NCBI RefSeq assembly: GCF_000972705.2
Contig: NZ_LATL02000323.1
Coordinates: 20,184 to 46,759, forward strand
Length of the DNA: 26,576 nt
Origin: Limnoraphis robusta CS-951
Lineage (GTDB): Bacteria > Cyanobacteriota > Cyanobacteriia > Cyanobacteriales > Microcoleaceae
Direction: 5' to 3'
The notes under the pieces were generated by a model that did no database searches, was not told the origin of the DNA, and saw only the letters and a list, made by a program, of their open reading frames with translations. The position numbers and the translations under genes are program-made. Shown here piece by piece: positions 1-9,456 of this stretch. The number at the start of each line of letters is the position of its first letter. Position 1 is the first letter of the stretch.

Positions 1-774
1 TTTTTTGGTATTCTCCATTGTGGCTGAGAACATTGGCGTAGCTGTTTAGAGTTATGACATTATCAGGTTCGAGTTGTAAAGCTTTCTCAAAAGTTGATAT
101 GGTTTTTTGGTATTCTCCATTGTGGCTGAGAACATTGGCGTAGCTGTTTAGAGTTATGACATTATCAGGTTCGAGTTGTAAAGCTTTCTCAAAAGTTGAT
201 ATGGCTTTTTGGTATTCTTCATTTTGGCTGAGAACATTGGCGTAGCTGGCTAGAGTTCTGGCGTTATTAGGTTCGAGTTGTAGTGCTTTCTCAAAAGTTG
301 ATATGGCTTTTTGGTATTCTTCATTTTGGCTGAGAACATTGGCGTAGCTGGCTAGAGTTCTGGCATTATTAGGTTCGAGTTGTAATAATTTCTCAAAAGT
401 TGATATGGCTTTTTGGTATTCTCCATTGTGGCTGAGAACATTGGCGTAGCTGTTTAGAGTTATGACATTATTAGGTTCGAGTTGTAAAGCTTTCTCAAAA
501 GTTGATATGGCTTTTTGGTATTCTCCATTTTGGCTGAGAACATTGGCGTAGCTGGCTAAAGTTCTGGCGTTATTAGGTTCGAGTTGTAATAATTTCTCAA
601 AAGTTGATATGGCTTTTTGGTATTCTCCATTGTGGCTGAGAACATTGGCGTAGCTGTTTAGAGTTATGACATTATTAGGTTCGAGTTGTAAAGCTTTCTC
701 ATAAGCTGATATGGCTTTTTGGTATTCTCCAGTTTGGCTGAGAATATTGGCGTAGCTGGCTAGAGTTCTGACAT
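1..774 (-). repeat. 102-bp tandem repeats coding for identical TPR units
   Basis: The anchor GGTATTCT recurs at 7, 109, 211, 313, 415, 517, 619 and 721, exactly every 102 bases (34 codons). Units fall in two subtypes: one with GTTTAGAGTTATGAC (units at 7, 109, 415, 619) and one with GGCTAGAGTTCTGGC or close variants (211, 313, 517, 721). The mixed order of the two subtypes suggests expansion by unequal recombination or slippage. The array continues off the left edge. Confidence 0.95.
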
Positions 775-1525
775 TTGAATCGTCAAAAATTATAAAATAG
801 TTTGAAATGTATTTTAAGACATTATGAAAACAATCAATATATTTATTATTATTATTATTATTATGGTTTATTTTGTCTCTTTGTTTACATTTAATGTTGA
901 ATTCATTGAGTATTTTATTTGCAAACTTTTTTTTCTGTTCTTCATTCAGGTGTAAATTACTAAAAAACTGGATAGCATTTTCCGGCTTGCCTGCTTCTGC
1001 TAAACACATTACATAAATACACTGAGTAGGAAAATGTTCTGGTTTTTTATTTAAAGCCTGCTCTATTACTAAAATTGCCTTTTCGTATTCTTGAGCTAAA
1101 ATTAGAGCATTTCCATAGGATCTTAGTAGTTCAAGGTTTACGTCTTCTTTGAGGATAAGAGCCTTCTCAAACTGATCAATTGCATCCTGTATCATGCCTA
1201 TTTCTAGAAACCGCTTACCACAAGATGTTATATTTTCTAGAGAATTCGGCTCTAGTTTTGCCGCCTTGTGAATGTATATCGCGGCTTCTTTATATCTTTT
1301 TAGTTTCGTTAAAGCATCACTGTATCTGCGTAAAGTTTTGCAATCATTTGGACAAACTTTCAGTATTTCTTGATAAATTTCAATGGAAGGATCATATTTT
1401 TTTGACTGAATTAAACTTTTAACCTTACTCTCAAGCTCATCTGACTTCAAGTAGAGGTCAAAAATTGTATAGAATACATTAAGCTCTTTAATAATTAAAA
1501 CCTTTTGCATCAACCACTTTGTCAT
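1..1525 (-). CDS. TPR-repeat protein, partial (3' end off the window)
   Basis: The frame read leftward from the ATG at 1523-1525 stays open to base 1, giving at least 508 residues with no stop in the window. An AGGA lies about 9 bases upstream of this ATG. The first ~225 residues are diverged, helix-rich TPR-like units (for example motifs such as AIDQFEKAL). A polar stretch with six consecutive Asn (from a TTA microsatellite) follows. From about residue 250 on the protein consists of 34-residue TPR units of the type SYANVLSHNGEYQKAI, which are nearly identical even at the DNA level. TPR solenoids bind other proteins; no catalytic domain is visible in this part and the C-terminus is missing, so partner and role are unknown. 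No signal peptide is evident. TPR identity is secure; function is not assignable. Confidence 0.85.
   Translation of the reverse strand, partial: MTKWLMQKVLIIKELNVFYTIFDLYLKSDELESKVKSLIQSKKYDPSIEIYQEILKVCPNDCKTLRRYSDALTKLKRYKEAAIYIHKAAKLEPNSLENITSCGKRFLEIGMIQDAIDQFEKALILKEDVNLELLRSYGNALILAQEYEKAILVIEQALNKKPEHFPTQCIYVMCLAEAGKPENAIQFFSNLHLNEEQKKKFANKILNEFNIKCKQRDKINHNNNNNNKYIDCFHNVLKYISNYFIIFDDSNVRTLASYANILSQTGEYQKAISAYEKALQLEPNNVITLNSYANVLSHNGEYQKAISTFEKLLQLEPNNARTLASYANVLSQNGEYQKAISTFEKALQLEPNNVITLNSYANVLSHNGEYQKAISTFEKLLQLEPNNARTLASYANVLSQNEEYQKAISTFEKALQLEPNNARTLASYANVLSQNEEYQKAISTFEKALQLEPDNVITLNSYANVLSHNGEYQKTISTFEKALQLEPDNVITLNSYANVLSHNGEYQK
843..863. repeat. TTA trinucleotide microsatellite (7 copies)
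   Basis: Seven perfect TTA units. Read on the minus strand inside the TPR gene they give six consecutive Asn codons (AAT) between the diverged N-terminal part and the identical TPR units. Copy-number change would alter the linker length without shifting the frame. Confidence 0.9.
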
Positions 1526-1563
1526 TAGTTCTATCCTGATTACAATGAAGATAACACTGTCAA

Positions 1564-1590
1564 ATCAAAAGGTAGGCTGGATAGCCTACC
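1564..1590 (-). terminator. Rho-independent terminator of chlH
   Basis: A perfect 8-bp inverted repeat, GGTAGGCT / AGCCTACC with a 4-base loop (1571-1590), is followed on the minus strand by TTTTGATTTG. It lies 32 bases after the chlH stop codon and before the start of the downstream TPR gene, so it should separate the two transcripts. Confidence 0.75.
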
Positions 1591-1621
1591 CATATTTAAT
1601 ATTCTACTAATTTAACAGAGA

Positions 1622-4600
1622 TTATTCGACGCCTTCGATGCGATCTTCAATCTCCTGATACAACTCGCGCAGACGATCTAAATTGCTGTCATCTGTCTCC
1701 CAATATCCCCGTCCATTCGCTTCTAATAACGTTGTTACCATGCGACGGAAAGAATGAGGATTGAGGTTCAACAAACGCTGTTGCATCGCCTCATCTTTGA
1801 TGAAGGTTTCATTGGTTTCTTCATACACCCAATTATCAACAGCACCCGCAGTTGCACTCCATCCCACCGTATTAACGAGGCGTTTTGATAACTCACGAAC
1901 CCCCTCATAACCGTGAGATAACATCCCTTCATACCACTTGGGATTTAACATTTTTGTCCGCGCATCTAACCGCACGGTTTCTGATAGGGTGCGAACCTGG
2001 GCATTTGCAGTGGTGGTATCGGCAATATACGCCGCAGGTTTCTTCCCATCTTTGCGTAAACTGCTGATCACTTTTGTTGGATCAGAGTCGAAATAATGGG
2101 AAACATCCGTTAAACTAATCTCGGAAGAATCCAAGTTTTGGAAAGTAACTTCTGCGGTTTTTAACGCCGATTCAAACACTTGGCGGTTATCATCCATCAT
2201 GCCGGGATTATCCGAATTAAACGCAAAAGATTTGCGCTTCAGATACATTTCTTGCAGTTCTTCTTCAGATTCCCAAGTGCTATTTTCAACCGCTAAGTTG
2301 ATATTAGAAGAATAGGAACCGGACGCATTAGAAAACACCCGAGTTGCCGCTTGACGCAAATTAATTCCCAATTCTTCCGCCTGTACTAAAGCGTGTTTGC
2401 GAACAAAATTCATCTCTAACGGTTCATCAGCTTCTGCTGCCATTTTCACCGCTTTATCTAACAAATTCATCTGATTGATGAACAAGTCGCGGAACACGCC
2501 GGAACAGTTAATTACCACATCAATACGCGGACGCCCTAATTCTTCTAGGGGAATTAACTCGAGTTTATTAACCCGTCCTAACGCATCGGGAACAGGTTTA
2601 ACGCCTACCATCCACATCACTTGGGCGAGGGATTCTCCGTAGGTTTTAATATTATCTGTTCCCCACAATACGACTGCAATAGTTTCGGGATAATTACCGC
2701 CATTTTCTATTTTTTGACGGGCAATTAATCGTTCCACAACAATCGCCGCAGACTTCACCGCAGCAGCCGTTGGAATGGACTGGGGATCGAGGGCGTGCAT
2801 ATTTTTACCCGTCGGTAAAACACCCGGATTCCGAATCGGATCGCCTCCTGGCCCTGGGAGAATATATTCCCCTTCTAATGCCCGTAATAATGCCCCTAAT
2901 TCGTTATCTGCACAAACTTGTTGTAAGCAGAATTCCAAATATTCAAACAGGGGTTTGAGGGCTTCGGTGTCTACTTTTGTATAGCCAAATTGATGCAAGG
3001 CTTCGATCCAGGGTTCTTTTTTACCCATGTTGAAGAAGTTGAGTTTAGAAACTTTAGAAACTCGTCCTTCAGCATCGGTTTTTTCTTGAACTAACGCGGC
3101 AATTGCTGCCCTTGAAGCTTCAGTTATATTCTGCAATAATTCCACATCGGCTAAGATGCCATTGTCATTATTGCGATAAATTTCTTCGAGGTTGCGGTTA
3201 ATACTATCAGCGATAATATGCGGCAAACTCAACAGCCCCTCTTCTTCGCGATCTAAACTGGCAATATTAACTAAAGTTGCGATCGCTTCTTCTGCGGTGG
3301 GAGGCTTGCCAATAACGTGTAAACCACAAGGCAATAAACGCGACTCAATTTCCATCAAGCGGCGATACACTTGCCCAACTACATTATCCCGTTCTTCTGC
3401 GGAAAGTTCAGCCGCATCACATTCGGGTAAATTCACATCTTGATCGAGGTTAACTGTCCGAGATTTTTCGATAATGGTGTTGACAATTTGCACTCCTCGC
3501 CCACTATCTTTTAACGTTTGATAGGAACCAATTAACTCGTTTAATTCCTGCAAACCTTTGTACAAACCGGCATTTTCCGCAGCAGGCGTTAAATAAGAAA
3601 TAGTAGCAGCATAACTGCGGCGTTTAGCAATGGTTGCTTCACTGGGATTATTGGCAGCATAATAATAGATATTCGGAATGGTGCCAATTAAATTATCGGG
3701 GTAACATTCGCCCGACATTCCCATCTGTTTTCCGGGCATAAATTCTAACGATCCGTGTGTTCCGAAATGCAGCACGGCATCGGCTTGCCAAACCTGTTCT
3801 AAATAGGTGTAATAAGCGGCAAAACCATGATGAGGACTCGCGGAACGAGAGAACAACAACCGCATCGGATCGCCTTCATATCCAAAAGTTGGTTGTACGC
3901 CAATAAACAGATTTCCAAACTGTTTTCCGTAGATGAGTAAATTCTCGCCATCGGTGTTTAAATGCCCTGGAGGTGGTCCCCAATTTTCGTTCAACCGTTC
4001 ATAATAAGGGGTTAAACGTTCGTATTGTTCCACCGACATTCGATAGGCAACATTCAATTCTGGGCTTTGATATTGGGCGGTGGCGTCGTGGATGACTTCT
4101 TGCATTAATTGTTCGGCAGACTCCGGTAATTCCGGGAGATCATAACCGTTATTTTTTAACGCTTGCATCACTTCATAAATGGAACCAAATACATCTAAAT
4201 AAGCTGCGGTTCCAACGTTTCCTTTATCGGGCGGGAAACTAAAAATGGTGATGGCAATTTTCTTCTCAAGTTTGGGTTTTTTCCGCAGGTTTGCCCATTT
4301 CATTGCCCGTTGGGCGATCGCTTCGATCCGATCTTGCAGGGCGATCGCTTTTCCTGTTGCCCCATCTCGCCCTGAGACGATAATGGGTTCAATGGCGCCA
4401 TCCAACTCAGGAATGGCAATTTGTAACGCCACCTGGATCGGGTGTAAGCCTAAGTCGCTGCCTTCCCATTCTTCGGTGGTTTGGAAGACAAGCGGTAACG
4501 CCACCATGTAGGGACAGTTGAGGCGTTTTAACGAGTCTATCGCTTTTGGGTGATCTTGACGAGCCGGGCCGCCAACCAGGGCAAACCCGGTTAGGGAAAC

Positions 4601-5602
4601 AACGGTATCGACTAAGGGCTGGGGTTGAATGCCTTTCGGGGGGGTATCCCAGAAATATTCATCGACGGGTTTGGAGAAGTCTAAACCGCCTGCAAACACG
4701 GGAATAACGCGGGCGCCCATCGCTTCAATTTCCTGTACCATTGCCACATAATGGGCGTCATCTCCTGTGACTAAATGGGTGCGTTGTAAGACTAAACCAA
4801 CGCAAGGGGCGAGGGGATCTTTTTGATCTTCGCTAATATCATCTCGGCTGTTATACCACTGCAAATATTCGGTGGCATTTTCATACATTTTCGGGGCTAA
4901 AGGATGCCAAATTCCCATATCGGGATAAACGACGGGATCGGCATATTTAAACTCACTATTTTTGAAGACGTATTTATCCGCTAACATTAACAGGAAGTTC
5001 TCCAAGTTTTCGGAAGAACCGCCTAGCCAATATTGGAAAGACATCATAAAATTACGAGCATCCTGCGCCTTCTCAATGGGCATATATTTGAGAACTTTCG
5101 GCAGGGTTCGCAATAGTTTTAACATTCCGTCTTGGAAGGAAGAACCGGATTTTTCCTTCCGTTTTTTCATAAATTGAGCGATCGCGCTTTTGCTTTGTCC
5201 CAGTTGCGCCATTGAAAAGCTACCCATTTTATTCAGGCGCATCACTTGGGGCATAGACGGGAAAACCACCGCCACATCTAGGTTATCGCGATGGGGAGTA
5301 ACGGCTTCTACGACTTTTTCAGCTAAATCTTCAATGAAAATCAGGGAAGCAATAAAGATATTGGCTTCGGCGATGTCTTTTTTTAAGTCTTCATAGTTTT
5401 TGGGGTTTCTCAATTCTTCAATCAAATAACCACTGATTTCTATAGCGACATGGGGGTTATTTTTATTGATAGAACGCACCGCCGCAGATAATGCGCTTTG
5501 ATATTGTGCTTCTAACACAACATAGACGACTTTGAGGAGTGATCGTCCATTCAAATTATCGGGTTTGATGTGTCTAACAGTGGGATTAACGTATGTAAAC
5601 AT
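1622..5602 (-). CDS. chlH: Magnesium chelatase subunit H (ChlH)
   Basis: ChlH is the large porphyrin-binding subunit of the ChlI-ChlD-ChlH chelatase, which inserts Mg2+ into protoporphyrin IX at the start of the chlorophyll branch. It works in the cytosol or loosely at the membrane. The 1326-residue length matches cyanobacterial ChlH (about 1330). The N-terminus ([20 protein letters not shown]) and blocks such as [15 protein letters not shown] (around residues 612-626) and the CobN/Mg-chelatase core are typical and favour ChlH over cobaltochelatase CobN. ChlI and ChlD are not in the window. The ATG at 5600-5602 has only a weak ribosome site. The gene stands alone, with its own terminator and a long upstream spacer, so it is probably monocistronic. 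There is no sign of damage. Confidence 0.97.
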   Translation of the reverse strand: MFTYVNPTVRHIKPDNLNGRSLLKVVYVVLEAQYQSALSAAVRSINKNNPHVAIEISGYLIEELRNPKNYEDLKKDIAEANIFIASLIFIEDLAEKVVEAVTPHRDNLDVAVVFPSMPQVMRLNKMGSFSMAQLGQSKSAIAQFMKKRKEKSGSSFQDGMLKLLRTLPKVLKYMPIEKAQDARNFMMSFQYWLGGSSENLENFLLMLADKYVFKNSEFKYADPVVYPDMGIWHPLAPKMYENATEYLQWYNSRDDISEDQKDPLAPCVGLVLQRTHLVTGDDAHYVAMVQEIEAMGARVIPVFAGGLDFSKPVDEYFWDTPPKGIQPQPLVDTVVSLTGFALVGGPARQDHPKAIDSLKRLNCPYMVALPLVFQTTEEWEGSDLGLHPIQVALQIAIPELDGAIEPIIVSGRDGATGKAIALQDRIEAIAQRAMKWANLRKKPKLEKKIAITIFSFPPDKGNVGTAAYLDVFGSIYEVMQALKNNGYDLPELPESAEQLMQEVIHDATAQYQSPELNVAYRMSVEQYERLTPYYERLNENWGPPPGHLNTDGENLLIYGKQFGNLFIGVQPTFGYEGDPMRLLFSRSASPHHGFAAYYTYLEQVWQADAVLHFGTHGSLEFMPGKQMGMSGECYPDNLIGTIPNIYYYAANNPSEATIAKRRSYAATISYLTPAAENAGLYKGLQELNELIGSYQTLKDSGRGVQIVNTIIEKSRTVNLDQDVNLPECDAAELSAEERDNVVGQVYRRLMEIESRLLPCGLHVIGKPPTAEEAIATLVNIASLDREEEGLLSLPHIIADSINRNLEEIYRNNDNGILADVELLQNITEASRAAIAALVQEKTDAEGRVSKVSKLNFFNMGKKEPWIEALHQFGYTKVDTEALKPLFEYLEFCLQQVCADNELGALLRALEGEYILPGPGGDPIRNPGVLPTGKNMHALDPQSIPTAAAVKSAAIVVERLIARQKIENGGNYPETIAVVLWGTDNIKTYGESLAQVMWMVGVKPVPDALGRVNKLELIPLEELGRPRIDVVINCSGVFRDLFINQMNLLDKAVKMAAEADEPLEMNFVRKHALVQAEELGINLRQAATRVFSNASGSYSSNINLAVENSTWESEEELQEMYLKRKSFAFNSDNPGMMDDNRQVFESALKTAEVTFQNLDSSEISLTDVSHYFDSDPTKVISSLRKDGKKPAAYIADTTTANAQVRTLSETVRLDARTKMLNPKWYEGMLSHGYEGVRELSKRLVNTVGWSATAGAVDNWVYEETNETFIKDEAMQQRLLNLNPHSFRRMVTTLLEANGRGYWETDDSNLDRLRELYQEIEDRIEGVE

Positions 5603-5689
5603 ATAAATCTTGCAGTCCCTTTGAGTCGGCTTTCTTTAAATTGAAAAGGTCAGGCTTGGCTGAAAATTGAAACAGATCTCGTGGAAGAA

Positions 5690-5718
5690 ATGTAAGCATA
5701 AATGGGATCATCAGTCAA
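5690..5718 (-). promoter_or_regulatory. Candidate chlH promoter
   Basis: On the minus strand TTGACT (5713-5718) and TTACAT (5690-5695) are separated by 17 bases, about 90 bases upstream of the chlH ATG. The -10 match is only partial, so this is a suggestion from spacing and position. Confidence 0.3.
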
Positions 5719-6055
5719 TCCCTTTAGCTTACATTGGGATGTGCCGATTGCTGTTTCTGGGTTCGGGTGCTTGGGATTAGAAACCTTCAGTGTTGGATTT
5801 CTCCTCAACTTTTGCAGTTTCTTAATGGCCACTTTTGCAGATGGAATAAAAGATTAGGGGCATCCCAAAGCGCAGTATTGCCTATTTTTATCCGATTGCA
5901 TCCAATGGCACTATGAGTATTGTTAGCAGAAAACGTTAACTTGAAACCCTTTTTCGCCGGAACTGACATAATTCGACAAGAAAATCTAAATTTTTCTTAA
6001 CAAAACTTGACATTTTGTGAGTGATTACTCTAAGGATTAGATAACAAAAATTAAC

Positions 6056-6083
6056 TTGACAAAAAAATAAAAATATGTATTAA
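6056..6083 (+). promoter_or_regulatory. Candidate sigma70-type promoter for the TPR-CHAT gene
   Basis: A perfect TTGACA (6056-6061) is followed after 16 bases by TATTAA (6078-6083) in an A-rich tract, 100 bases before the CDS. A second TTGACA at 6007-6012 has no good -10 partner. Confidence 0.4.
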
Positions 6084-6183
6084 ACTCAAAAGAGATGTAA
6101 GATCGCCCCGAAAAACGCTTTCAAATTGCAACTTATTTGCAATAAAATCTCAAGGGGGAATTTTGAACAGTGATTGGTCATAG

Positions 6184-9100
6184 ATGATCGCAAAAGTAAG
6201 ATGTGGTAAAATCCGATTGGCGATGTCAACTCCTAGACCGTTAGGATTACTGCTGAGTTTATGTTTGTTGTTGACTGCTCATTTTTCAGTCAGAGAAACC
6301 TTCGCCCAAACACCGACAAATAACAGTTACACCCAAGCGGAAAGTCTCTACCAAGATGCTTTACAGCTTTTTCGACAGGGAAATGCCTCAGCCTTTCAAC
6401 AAGCGCTAAAAAAGTTAGAAGCGGCATTGATTTTATGGCAAAATCTTAATGAACCGCTATGGGAAGCTAACACCTTATTAGCGATCGGGCGCATTGACTT
6501 TGCATTAGGAAATCAATCAAAAGCGCTAAATGATTACCATCAAGCGTTAACTGTACTTGAACCTCTGAGTTTAACGTCTCCTAGCGATGATGTTCTTTAT
6601 ATTAAAGCAACGATACTGAATAATATTGGTTCGGTTTATGATGTTTTGGGAGAACAACAAAAGGCTTTAGAGTATTATACTCAAGCTTTAACACTTAGAC
6701 AGCAACTTCAAGATACAGTCGGAGTTGCGACAACCCTCAACAATCTGGGTTTAGTTTACAATAATTTGGGAGAATTTGAACGCTCCTTAACTTCTCTTAA
6801 TCAAGCTTTATCTATCTTAAAAACTTCAGAAAATCAAGTCGCCCTCGCCACCACACTTAATAATATTGGCAGCGTTTATGATAATTTGGGCGACAGACAA
6901 AAAGCGATAGATTATTATAATCAAGCCCTATCTTTAATTAAACCATTGGGCGATCGCAATGGGGAAGTGACTCTGATTAATAATATTGCAAAAATCTATG
7001 ACGCTTGGGGAGAAAAACAAAAAGCCCTAGATTATTTTAATCAAGCCCTAGAGATTTTAAAAACCACTGGAAACCGTCAGGGAGAAGCGATTATTTTCAG
7101 TAATCTCGGTTTTTTGTATGACTCTTTAGGCGATCGCAAAACTGCGATAAACTATTACAATCAAGCCTTAGTAATTGCTAGAGAAGTCAGTCATCGGTTA
7201 ACCGAAGCGACAGCGTTAAATAATCTGGGTTTAGCTTATGATGGGTTGGGAGAAACCGAAACCGCCCTCGACTATTATCATCAAGCGTTACCCCTGTTAG
7301 TTGAAATGGGAAACCGTAACGGAGAAGCGGGAATTCTCAACAATATTGGCACCCTTTACGACAATCAAAACCAACACCAAAAAGCCTTAGAATATTATAA
7401 CAAAGCTTTGCCGTTATTTCAAGCCACAGGCAACCGTTCGGGAGAAGCAACCACACTTACAAATATCGGTGAAGTTTACGACGATCTCGGAGAAAACCAG
7501 AAAGCCATCAACTATTACAATCAAGCTTTATTATTAAGGCGGGAAGTTGGGGATGTTAGCGGGGAAGCAGCGACACTTTATAACTTAGCAACCGCCCAAC
7601 GAAAGCAGGGTAATTTGACAGAAGCTTTGGCAAATATTGAAGCCTCATTGAAACGGGTTGAAGAATTACGGGGAAAGATTGCCAGTTCAGACTTAAGAAC
7701 CTCTTATTTTGCCTCAATACAAGATTTATACCAGTTTTATATTGATTTATTGATGCAATTCCATCAGCAAAACCCGACTCAAGGTTACGATGGTAAAGCG
7801 TTACACGCCAGCGAGCGCTCTCGGGCGAGAACGTTATTAGAAATTTTGACAGAAGCGAATATCGATATTCGTCAGGGCGTAGAACCCCAACTGTTACAAC
7901 AAGAAAGAACCCTACAAATACAGCTTAACCGTTTAGAAAAACAACGCCTACAACTCGCAAACAGTAACGCCAGTCAAGCCCAAAAATCAGCCGTACAAAA
8001 ACAGATCGATCAATTATTACAAGATTATCGCCAACTGACTGAAAAAATTCGCAGCAGTAACCCCAACTATGCCGCCCTAACCCAACCTCAACCCCTCACC
8101 TTAGAACAAATTCAACAACAGATTCTCGACGAAGAAACAATTTTGTTACAATATGCTTTAGGAAAAGAACGCAGTTATGTTTGGGTGGTTAGCAAAAGTA
8201 AAATTAGCAGTTATCAACTCCCGGAACGCAGCAAAATAGAAACCGCAGTTCGTAATTTTATTTTAGCACTTCCCTACCAAGAAAGAGCCAACCGCATTGT
8301 CAACACCGCCAATGTTTTAAGTGAATTAATTCTGCAACCCGTAGCGACGGAGTTGGATAAAAAACGCCTCTTAATTGTGGCAGATGGGGCGTTACAATAT
8401 GTTCCCTTTTCGGCGTTAACGTTAACCCCAGAAAATTATCAACCGTTAATTTTGCAACATGAAATTATCAATCTCCCCTCGGCTTCAACGCTGGCTATTA
8501 TTCGCCAACAAACCCAAAACCGCCAACCCGCTACAAAAACAATTGCAATTTTAGCCGATCCTGTCTTTAGTTTAGACGATGAACGCCTCAAACAACAATC
8601 AACCTCTCAACCCGAAAATTTACCCGTAGAAATTCAACAACTATCTCGGGCGGCGTCTGAAGTCGGAATAAACTGGCAACGACTACTGGGAACTCGCCGA
8701 GAAGCTGAGACTATTATATCATTAATTCCCGAAAAAGAACGGAGTCAAGTGTTTGATTTTCAAGCCAGTCGAGAAGCGGCTATTAACCCTCAATTAGCCA
8801 ATTATCAAATTATTCATTTTGCGACTCATGGCTTTGCAAACAGCGAAAATCCGGCGTTATCGGGGTTAGTCATGTCATTGGTTGATGAAAGGGGAAATTG
8901 GCAAAATGGCTATCTGCGACTCAATGATATTTTTAACCTCAATTTACCCGCCGAATTAGTTGTATTAAGTGCTTGTCAAACGGCTTTAGGTGCTAATATT
9001 CGGGGTGAAGGTTTAGTCAGTTTAACCCGAGGGTTTATGTATGCGGGTACACCGAGAGTCATGGCAAGTTTGTGGTATGTTGATGATGCGGCGACTGCTG

Positions 9101-9252
9101 ATTTAATGTCAAAGTTTTATACAAAATTATTACAAGAAAAGTTATCTCCCCTGGCAGCATTAAGATCCGCACAAATAGAAATGTGGCAAACTCAACAATG
9201 GAATTCTCCCTATTATTGGGCTGCGTTTACCCTTCAGGGCGACTGGAAGTAA
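6184..9252 (+). CDS. Exported TPR-CHAT (caspase-like) protein
   Basis: This 1022-residue protein has three parts. The N-terminus is a signal peptide: a basic region, then a hydrophobic core (LLLSLCLLLTAHFS) and a likely cut after FAQ near residue 42. Residues ~50-480 hold about ten 40-residue TPR units of the kinesin-light-chain type (NNIGSVYDNLGDRQKAIDYY). After a charged helical segment (~545-650) comes a CHAT domain (~650-1022) with the caspase-like pair His882 (HFATHG) and Cys931 (LSACQT), followed by the usual GEGLVSLTRGFMYAG block. Both catalytic residues are intact, so it is probably an active cysteine protease acting outside the cytoplasm; its substrate is unknown. AGGGGG lies about 25 bases before the first ATG, which is far. 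The ATG at 6223 (residue 14) is an alternative start that gives a more standard signal peptide. A lipoprotein gene follows on the same strand. Confidence 0.93.
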   Translation: MIAKVRCGKIRLAMSTPRPLGLLLSLCLLLTAHFSVRETFAQTPTNNSYTQAESLYQDALQLFRQGNASAFQQALKKLEAALILWQNLNEPLWEANTLLAIGRIDFALGNQSKALNDYHQALTVLEPLSLTSPSDDVLYIKATILNNIGSVYDVLGEQQKALEYYTQALTLRQQLQDTVGVATTLNNLGLVYNNLGEFERSLTSLNQALSILKTSENQVALATTLNNIGSVYDNLGDRQKAIDYYNQALSLIKPLGDRNGEVTLINNIAKIYDAWGEKQKALDYFNQALEILKTTGNRQGEAIIFSNLGFLYDSLGDRKTAINYYNQALVIAREVSHRLTEATALNNLGLAYDGLGETETALDYYHQALPLLVEMGNRNGEAGILNNIGTLYDNQNQHQKALEYYNKALPLFQATGNRSGEATTLTNIGEVYDDLGENQKAINYYNQALLLRREVGDVSGEAATLYNLATAQRKQGNLTEALANIEASLKRVEELRGKIASSDLRTSYFASIQDLYQFYIDLLMQFHQQNPTQGYDGKALHASERSRARTLLEILTEANIDIRQGVEPQLLQQERTLQIQLNRLEKQRLQLANSNASQAQKSAVQKQIDQLLQDYRQLTEKIRSSNPNYAALTQPQPLTLEQIQQQILDEETILLQYALGKERSYVWVVSKSKISSYQLPERSKIETAVRNFILALPYQERANRIVNTANVLSELILQPVATELDKKRLLIVADGALQYVPFSALTLTPENYQPLILQHEIINLPSASTLAIIRQQTQNRQPATKTIAILADPVFSLDDERLKQQSTSQPENLPVEIQQLSRAASEVGINWQRLLGTRREAETIISLIPEKERSQVFDFQASREAAINPQLANYQIIHFATHGFANSENPALSGLVMSLVDERGNWQNGYLRLNDIFNLNLPAELVVLSACQTALGANIRGEGLVSLTRGFMYAGTPRVMASLWYVDDAATADLMSKFYTKLLQEKLSPLAALRSAQIEMWQTQQWNSPYYWAAFTLQGDWK

Positions 9253-9380
9253 ACCAAAAACCCCGCTTCTCTTCCTCCTTGTTCTTAATCTACTTATATT
9301 CAGTATTTTCACTAGCCTGTATTTTACTAATAGATACAAATCAATATAAAAAAGTTCAGTAATCACACGATTGCCGAAAG

Positions 9381-9410
9381 TTGAGAATAGAGCTAGACTG
9401 CAATTATAAA
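9381..9410 (+). promoter_or_regulatory. Candidate promoter of the lipoprotein gene
   Basis: TTGAGA (9381-9386) and TATAAA (9405-9410) are 18 bases apart, 47 bases before the lipoprotein start. This suggests separate transcription from the TPR-CHAT gene although the two share a strand. Confidence 0.35.
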
Positions 9411-9456
9411 TAGGTTTCTCTGCGAATGCTTCTGACAATATCTTTGGAGTAGCTAT

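Larger units (their letters stand above)
5603..6183. other. Intergenic region between divergent chlH and TPR-CHAT genes
   Basis: This 581-base AT-rich spacer separates two divergent genes. The only open frame of any length (5650-5832, -) has no ribosome site and an unconvincing composition. The spacer should hold both promoters. No RNA gene or riboswitch fold was recognised. Confidence 0.6.

Noticed and set aside
1..774. CRISPR array
   Set aside because: The units are 102 bases without unique spacers and remain in one open TPR reading frame.
5650..5832. Minus-strand 60-codon frame upstream of chlH
   Set aside because: No ribosome site, low-complexity polar composition, and it lies across the likely chlH promoter.
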